64,000 bases of DNA from Sphaerothrix gracilis (GTDB lineage Bacteria; Cyanobacteriota; Cyanobacteriia; Phormidesmidales; Phormidesmidaceae): the NCBI RefSeq assembly GCF_030405905.1, contig NZ_JASATW010000004.1, forward strand, positions 1 through 64,000, given 5' to 3'. Positions 61,047 to 64,000 of this stretch are shown in pieces (positions within the stretch are counted from its first letter, which is position 1; each line of letters opens with the position of its first letter). Position numbers and translations under genes: made by a program. Under the pieces are notes generated by a model. That model did no database searches. It had not been told where the DNA came from and was given only the letters and a program-made list of their open reading frames with translations.

Positions 61047-62945
61047 ATGAGTAAGCGAGAAGACACAACTTTAATTGTGGCGGGCATTTTGCTGATCTTA
61101 GCCACGGGTTTGTTTATTACATTAGATTCGGGAATCTCAAATTTATTGCAGCGGCAAAGACCTATTTCCGGAGGTACTCCCTTGCTGAGCGATCCGTTTT
61201 TGCAATATCCAACTGCCTCCTCAGTGCGGGTCGTCTGGTTCACCGAGTTTGAGGGGATGAACCATATTGTGGCCTACGGGGATACGGCTCAGTCCGTCAC
61301 CTTTGCTGAGCTTGATGGTTTAGCAACCGACGATTTGGCCAACACCGTCCCGGCCAACACCACTCAGCTAGAGCGCCTGCGAGAAGACGCCGACTCTCAG
61401 CTAGCTGATACCGCCGCAGACGAACTTGACCAGCCCGTTGGCCGATCGATTTGGCGGCATGAAGCGGAAATTCCAGGACTGAATCCGGGAAATCGGGTAC
61501 CCTATCAGGTCTTGAGCGCCGAAGCCGGCGGAGAGCTTCATAAAAGCCGCCTGTTTTCCCTAGCGGCTACGCCCCCCTCTGATCAGCCGCTGCAGATTTT
61601 GCTCACTTCAGACCATCAGCTCATGCCCATGACGCCTGCCAACCTGCAAAAGGTGGTCGAAACAGTGGGGCCGGTGGATGCAGTGTTTCACGCAGGAGAT
61701 CTGGTTAACGTACCCGATCGCGCTTCGGAGTGGTTTGATGATGCGCGGGGCAACGCTTTTTTTCCTAGCCTGCAGGGACGAGCCAGCTATGCCCTAGAGC
61801 GAAACGGTACCACGACGGTTTATCAGGGCGGCGAAATTATTCAGCACGCGCCCCTGTTTCCCACGGCGGGCAACCATGAGGTAATGGGCCGCTACTCCAG
61901 CTTTGACAGCTTGGACAGTCAGTTTAATGACCCGGTGCCTTGGTCAGTTGCCAATCAGCTTTACAATCAGCACGCCCAGGTGTTTAATCCTGCTGCCGAT
62001 CCTCAGGTAAAGGCCCGCTGGCTGAAGAACAACTCCTTCAACACCGATACCTACGAAGCCCTCTTTACACTGCCTCAAAGCCCTATTCCTGGAGAAGCTG
62101 AAACGACCAGCCGCTACTATGCCACTACCTTTGGCAATGTTCGCTTAGTCACCCTGTTTGTCACCAATATTTGGCGATCGCCCGGCCTAGGCCCCAAAAC
62201 CCGCGGACGCTACCGCGAAAGCGCCGCTGACCTCTCCACGCCGAATCAGTGGGGCCACGGACAGCACATTTTTATGGGCATCAATCAGGGCAGTCCCCAG
62301 TATCAGTGGCTGGCTCAAGAGCTAGCTAGCCCCGCCTTTCAGCAGGCGCAGTACAAAGTGGTCATGCTGCACCACCCGCCCCACAGCTTAGGCGGCAACA
62401 TTGTGCCGCCCTTTACCGAGCCGGTGCCTGTATACGACACCGCTGCTGACGGCAGCCTCAAGGCCATCCGCTACGAGTATCCCAAAGACCAGGACTATAT
62501 CATCCGCGATCTGCTGCCGCTGCTGGAGCAGGCAGGGGTACAGCTCGTTTTCTATGGTCACGATCACGTGTGGAATCGCTTTGTTAGTCCTCAGGGAACG
62601 CATTTTCTAGAAAGCGCCAACGTGGGCAATACCTATAACGCTCACTGGGGGGACAATCCGAGAGAGGTGCCTCAACGCCAAGAGTCTGACTTGGGAGACT
62701 TTCAGGCAGATAATTATGTACCCTTGGGCGATCCCTATGGCCTAGAACCGATTTTGCCCTCTGTTGCCCCGCTGACCCGTGAGGATGGTACCCCTCTGCC
62801 CTACATCGCCAGCAATGACATCACGGCCTTTAGCATTCTAGACACGGCTGAGGGGACGGTGACTAGCTACTATTTTGATACCCGCGAACCAGACTCAGAC
62901 GCGGTGAAATTCGATCAGTTTTCGCTGGCATCTCCGGGTGCCTGA
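61047..62945 (+). CDS. Metallophosphoesterase (calcineurin-like, purple acid phosphatase-type)
   Basis: 632 residues. One N-terminal membrane anchor (LIVAGILLILATGLFITL) is followed by a fibronectin-like N-terminal domain. The phosphatase core has the metal-ligand motifs in order: LTSDHQ, HAGDLV, AGNHEVMG, MLHHPPHS and YGHDHVWNRF. Such enzymes hydrolyse phosphate esters or nucleotides and here probably act outside the inner membrane. The 3' end overlaps the DUF928-like gene by 31 bp, tail to tail. Confidence 0.9.
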   Translation: MSKREDTTLIVAGILLILATGLFITLDSGISNLLQRQRPISGGTPLLSDPFLQYPTASSVRVVWFTEFEGMNHIVAYGDTAQSVTFAELDGLATDDLANTVPANTTQLERLREDADSQLADTAADELDQPVGRSIWRHEAEIPGLNPGNRVPYQVLSAEAGGELHKSRLFSLAATPPSDQPLQILLTSDHQLMPMTPANLQKVVETVGPVDAVFHAGDLVNVPDRASEWFDDARGNAFFPSLQGRASYALERNGTTTVYQGGEIIQHAPLFPTAGNHEVMGRYSSFDSLDSQFNDPVPWSVANQLYNQHAQVFNPAADPQVKARWLKNNSFNTDTYEALFTLPQSPIPGEAETTSRYYATTFGNVRLVTLFVTNIWRSPGLGPKTRGRYRESAADLSTPNQWGHGQHIFMGINQGSPQYQWLAQELASPAFQQAQYKVVMLHHPPHSLGGNIVPPFTEPVPVYDTAADGSLKAIRYEYPKDQDYIIRDLLPLLEQAGVQLVFYGHDHVWNRFVSPQGTHFLESANVGNTYNAHWGDNPREVPQRQESDLGDFQADNYVPLGDPYGLEPILPSVAPLTREDGTPLPYIASNDITAFSILDTAEGTVTSYYFDTREPDSDAVKFDQFSLASPGA

Positions 62946-63652
62946 GCCGCAGCGGCGGTTTGAGACTGGCAAATTTCAGCGACTAAGGCTTCTCGCGTTT
63001 CGATCAGAACTGCTGACGGATTTTCGACCGAAAAGATTTCCTGCAGCGCATCGGCTAGCAAATCTTCAGCTAGGAAATAACGGGTACGCTCTAGAGCGAT
63101 CGCTTCGGCATCGGCATCCTGAATTTTCAGAATGGCGGTGAGCGTATCTAATTCTGCACTAATGCGATCGCGTTCTTCTCCGCCCAGCACTTGAAAAGTT
63201 CGCCAAAACATTGGTTCTTCTGAACCTGATTGAAAGTAGAACAGCCAGTTGTAAGCCTCACCAGGTTGTAATGCCTCGCCAGTGTAGCTTACCTGAAATA
63301 ATCCTGGTTCTACGATTTCTGCAGGCTCACGCCAGAGAACAGTTGATTCAGTCACTGAGCGGACACCTGCGACCTTAGCTTGACTAGACCATAAAAGCAA
63401 CGGATGCAAATTCCAAACAATGGTATGTTCGCGAGCTTGAAGCGTCACAAGACACGAATTAGCAGGTCGAGGTCCACCAGGTCCACCTCGACCAGAATCT
63501 TGTGGAGGATTTCTTCGGAAAATGTCTAAGATACCTCGCCATTCAACTTCAGGTTCAGCTTCTATGACTTGAACACTAGCTGCATGAGTGCTGAAACTGA
63601 TGTTTGACAGGAACCAAAACAAGATGAGCCACAAAGAGGATACTTTAACCAT
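62915..63652 (-). CDS. DUF928-like secreted protein
   Basis: 245 residues from ATG 63652, with GGAG eight bases upstream. A start at 63673 would be possible but lacks this. A signal peptide (LWLILFWFLSNISFSTHAAS) leads to a Gly/Arg/Pro linker. A beta-rich domain (CLVTLQAREHTIVWNLHPLLLW, then SYTGEALQPGEAYNWLFYF) follows, resembling the cyanobacterial DUF928 type. The C-terminal 90 residues are helical. Function unknown. The start overlaps the upstream gene's stop by eight bases, so the two are translationally coupled. Confidence 0.65.
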   Translation of the reverse strand: MVKVSSLWLILFWFLSNISFSTHAASVQVIEAEPEVEWRGILDIFRRNPPQDSGRGGPGGPRPANSCLVTLQAREHTIVWNLHPLLLWSSQAKVAGVRSVTESTVLWREPAEIVEPGLFQVSYTGEALQPGEAYNWLFYFQSGSEEPMFWRTFQVLGGEERDRISAELDTLTAILKIQDADAEAIALERTRYFLAEDLLADALQEIFSVENPSAVLIETREALVAEICQSQTAAAAQAPGDASEN

Positions 63653-64000
63653 GAGAGTTCTCCAGTTTCGCAAAAGAGATATATGTAAAAACTGTTAGCG
63701 TTGGCAGCAGCCACGGCACCACGACAAGTCCTGAGATATAGAGCTGTAGGCTTAACCAGCCATAGGCGATCGCGGTCAAAGCCAAGCCGCTCCACAACCA
63801 GGATCGATGACAGCGCGGTAATATCACCAGCACAGTGGCTTTACCAATGACCGCCGCTAGCAATATCAATCCAGCATTAGGAATAGGCGTCACTAGATGA
63901 TGAGTCAAAAAATGATGAGTCATATAAGCATGAGCTTCTCCGCCCGTAAAGCCACGACTGTATTCCTCTGACTGATTGCGCCAAAAGGCGATCGCTCTAG
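63645..64000 (-). CDS. Membrane protein, C-terminal part (cut by window edge)
   Basis: The frame is open to the window edge. It reads FWRNQSEEYSRGFTGGEAHAY, then three hydrophobic segments (AGLILLAAVIGKATVLVIL, WLWSGLALTAIAYGWLSL, LVVVPWLLPTLTVFTYISF). No family is recognised. ATG 63923 lies within the frame, but upstream codons read as protein, so the true start is outside. The end overlaps the DUF928-like start. Confidence 0.55.
   Translation of the reverse strand, partial: RAIAFWRNQSEEYSRGFTGGEAHAYMTHHFLTHHLVTPIPNAGLILLAAVIGKATVLVILPRCHRSWLWSGLALTAIAYGWLSLQLYISGLVVVPWLLPTLTVFTYISFAKLENSHG

Overview
The window is a draft-assembly piece of a cyanobacterial chromosome. The HIP1 octamer GCGATCGC occurs throughout on both strands. 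Many genes belong to families typical of cyanobacteria: a phosphoketolase/acetate kinase cluster, a two-partner-secretion (TPS) locus ending in a CHAT protease, UPF0182, a DUF3493-like membrane protein, a DUF928-like protein and secreted WD40 proteins. No rRNA, tRNA or CRISPR array was seen. A run of 10 Ns at 42448-42457 shows this is a scaffold, not finished sequence. A filamentous Leptolyngbya-like cyanobacterium would fit, but that is inference.

Layout. 1-8.3 kb is core metabolism: the end of a GH3 glycosidase, a small membrane protein, a minus-strand cluster phosphoketolase / histidine phosphatase / acetate kinase, then Dps and a sodium:solute symporter. 8.4-26.8 kb is one large plus-strand secretion locus: a TpsB outer-membrane transporter, three giant TpsA exoproteins that share near-identical ends but differ in the middle (the second carries a von Willebrand A domain), and a signal-peptide-bearing TPR-CHAT caspase-like protein whose start codon overlaps the last TpsA stop. 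26.8-33.0 kb is housekeeping: nucleoside transporter, zinc-ribbon protein, RNase III, Gfo/Idh oxidoreductase and RecQ.

33-48 kb is an accessory region of lower GC content. It holds a SnoaL-like gene, a VapBC pair, a HsdS remnant, and a four-gene operon (35442-39300) that I regard as the most interesting item: an unknown 210-aa protein, a QueC-like ATP-pyrophosphatase, an XRE-ImmA/IrrE metallopeptidase and a PIN-like nuclease, behind a promoter whose -35 box lies inside a palindrome. Copies of a 134-bp repeat flank this operon; the repeat contains the start of a REP-associated tyrosine transposase (RAYT). Next come an AraC regulator diverging from a cupin / DUF1772 / DUF4386 operon (with a 715-bp duplication across the N gap, probably an assembly artefact), IS110 and IS1 remnants, an orphan 622-aa membrane protein, and a decayed integron-type integrase. 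An attC-like hairpin at 35155-35241 suggests a former integron.

48-64 kb returns to chromosomal genes: an alkaline-phosphatase-superfamily enzyme, a secreted WD40 protein, a YaiI/YqxD protein, phosphomannomutase/phosphoglucomutase, a YkvA-like protein, a peptide-type ABC binding lipoprotein, UPF0182, a TonB-like protein, a metallophosphoesterase, a DUF928-like protein and the end of a membrane protein cut by the window edge.

All calls come from reading motifs and sequence by eye; no database search was run.
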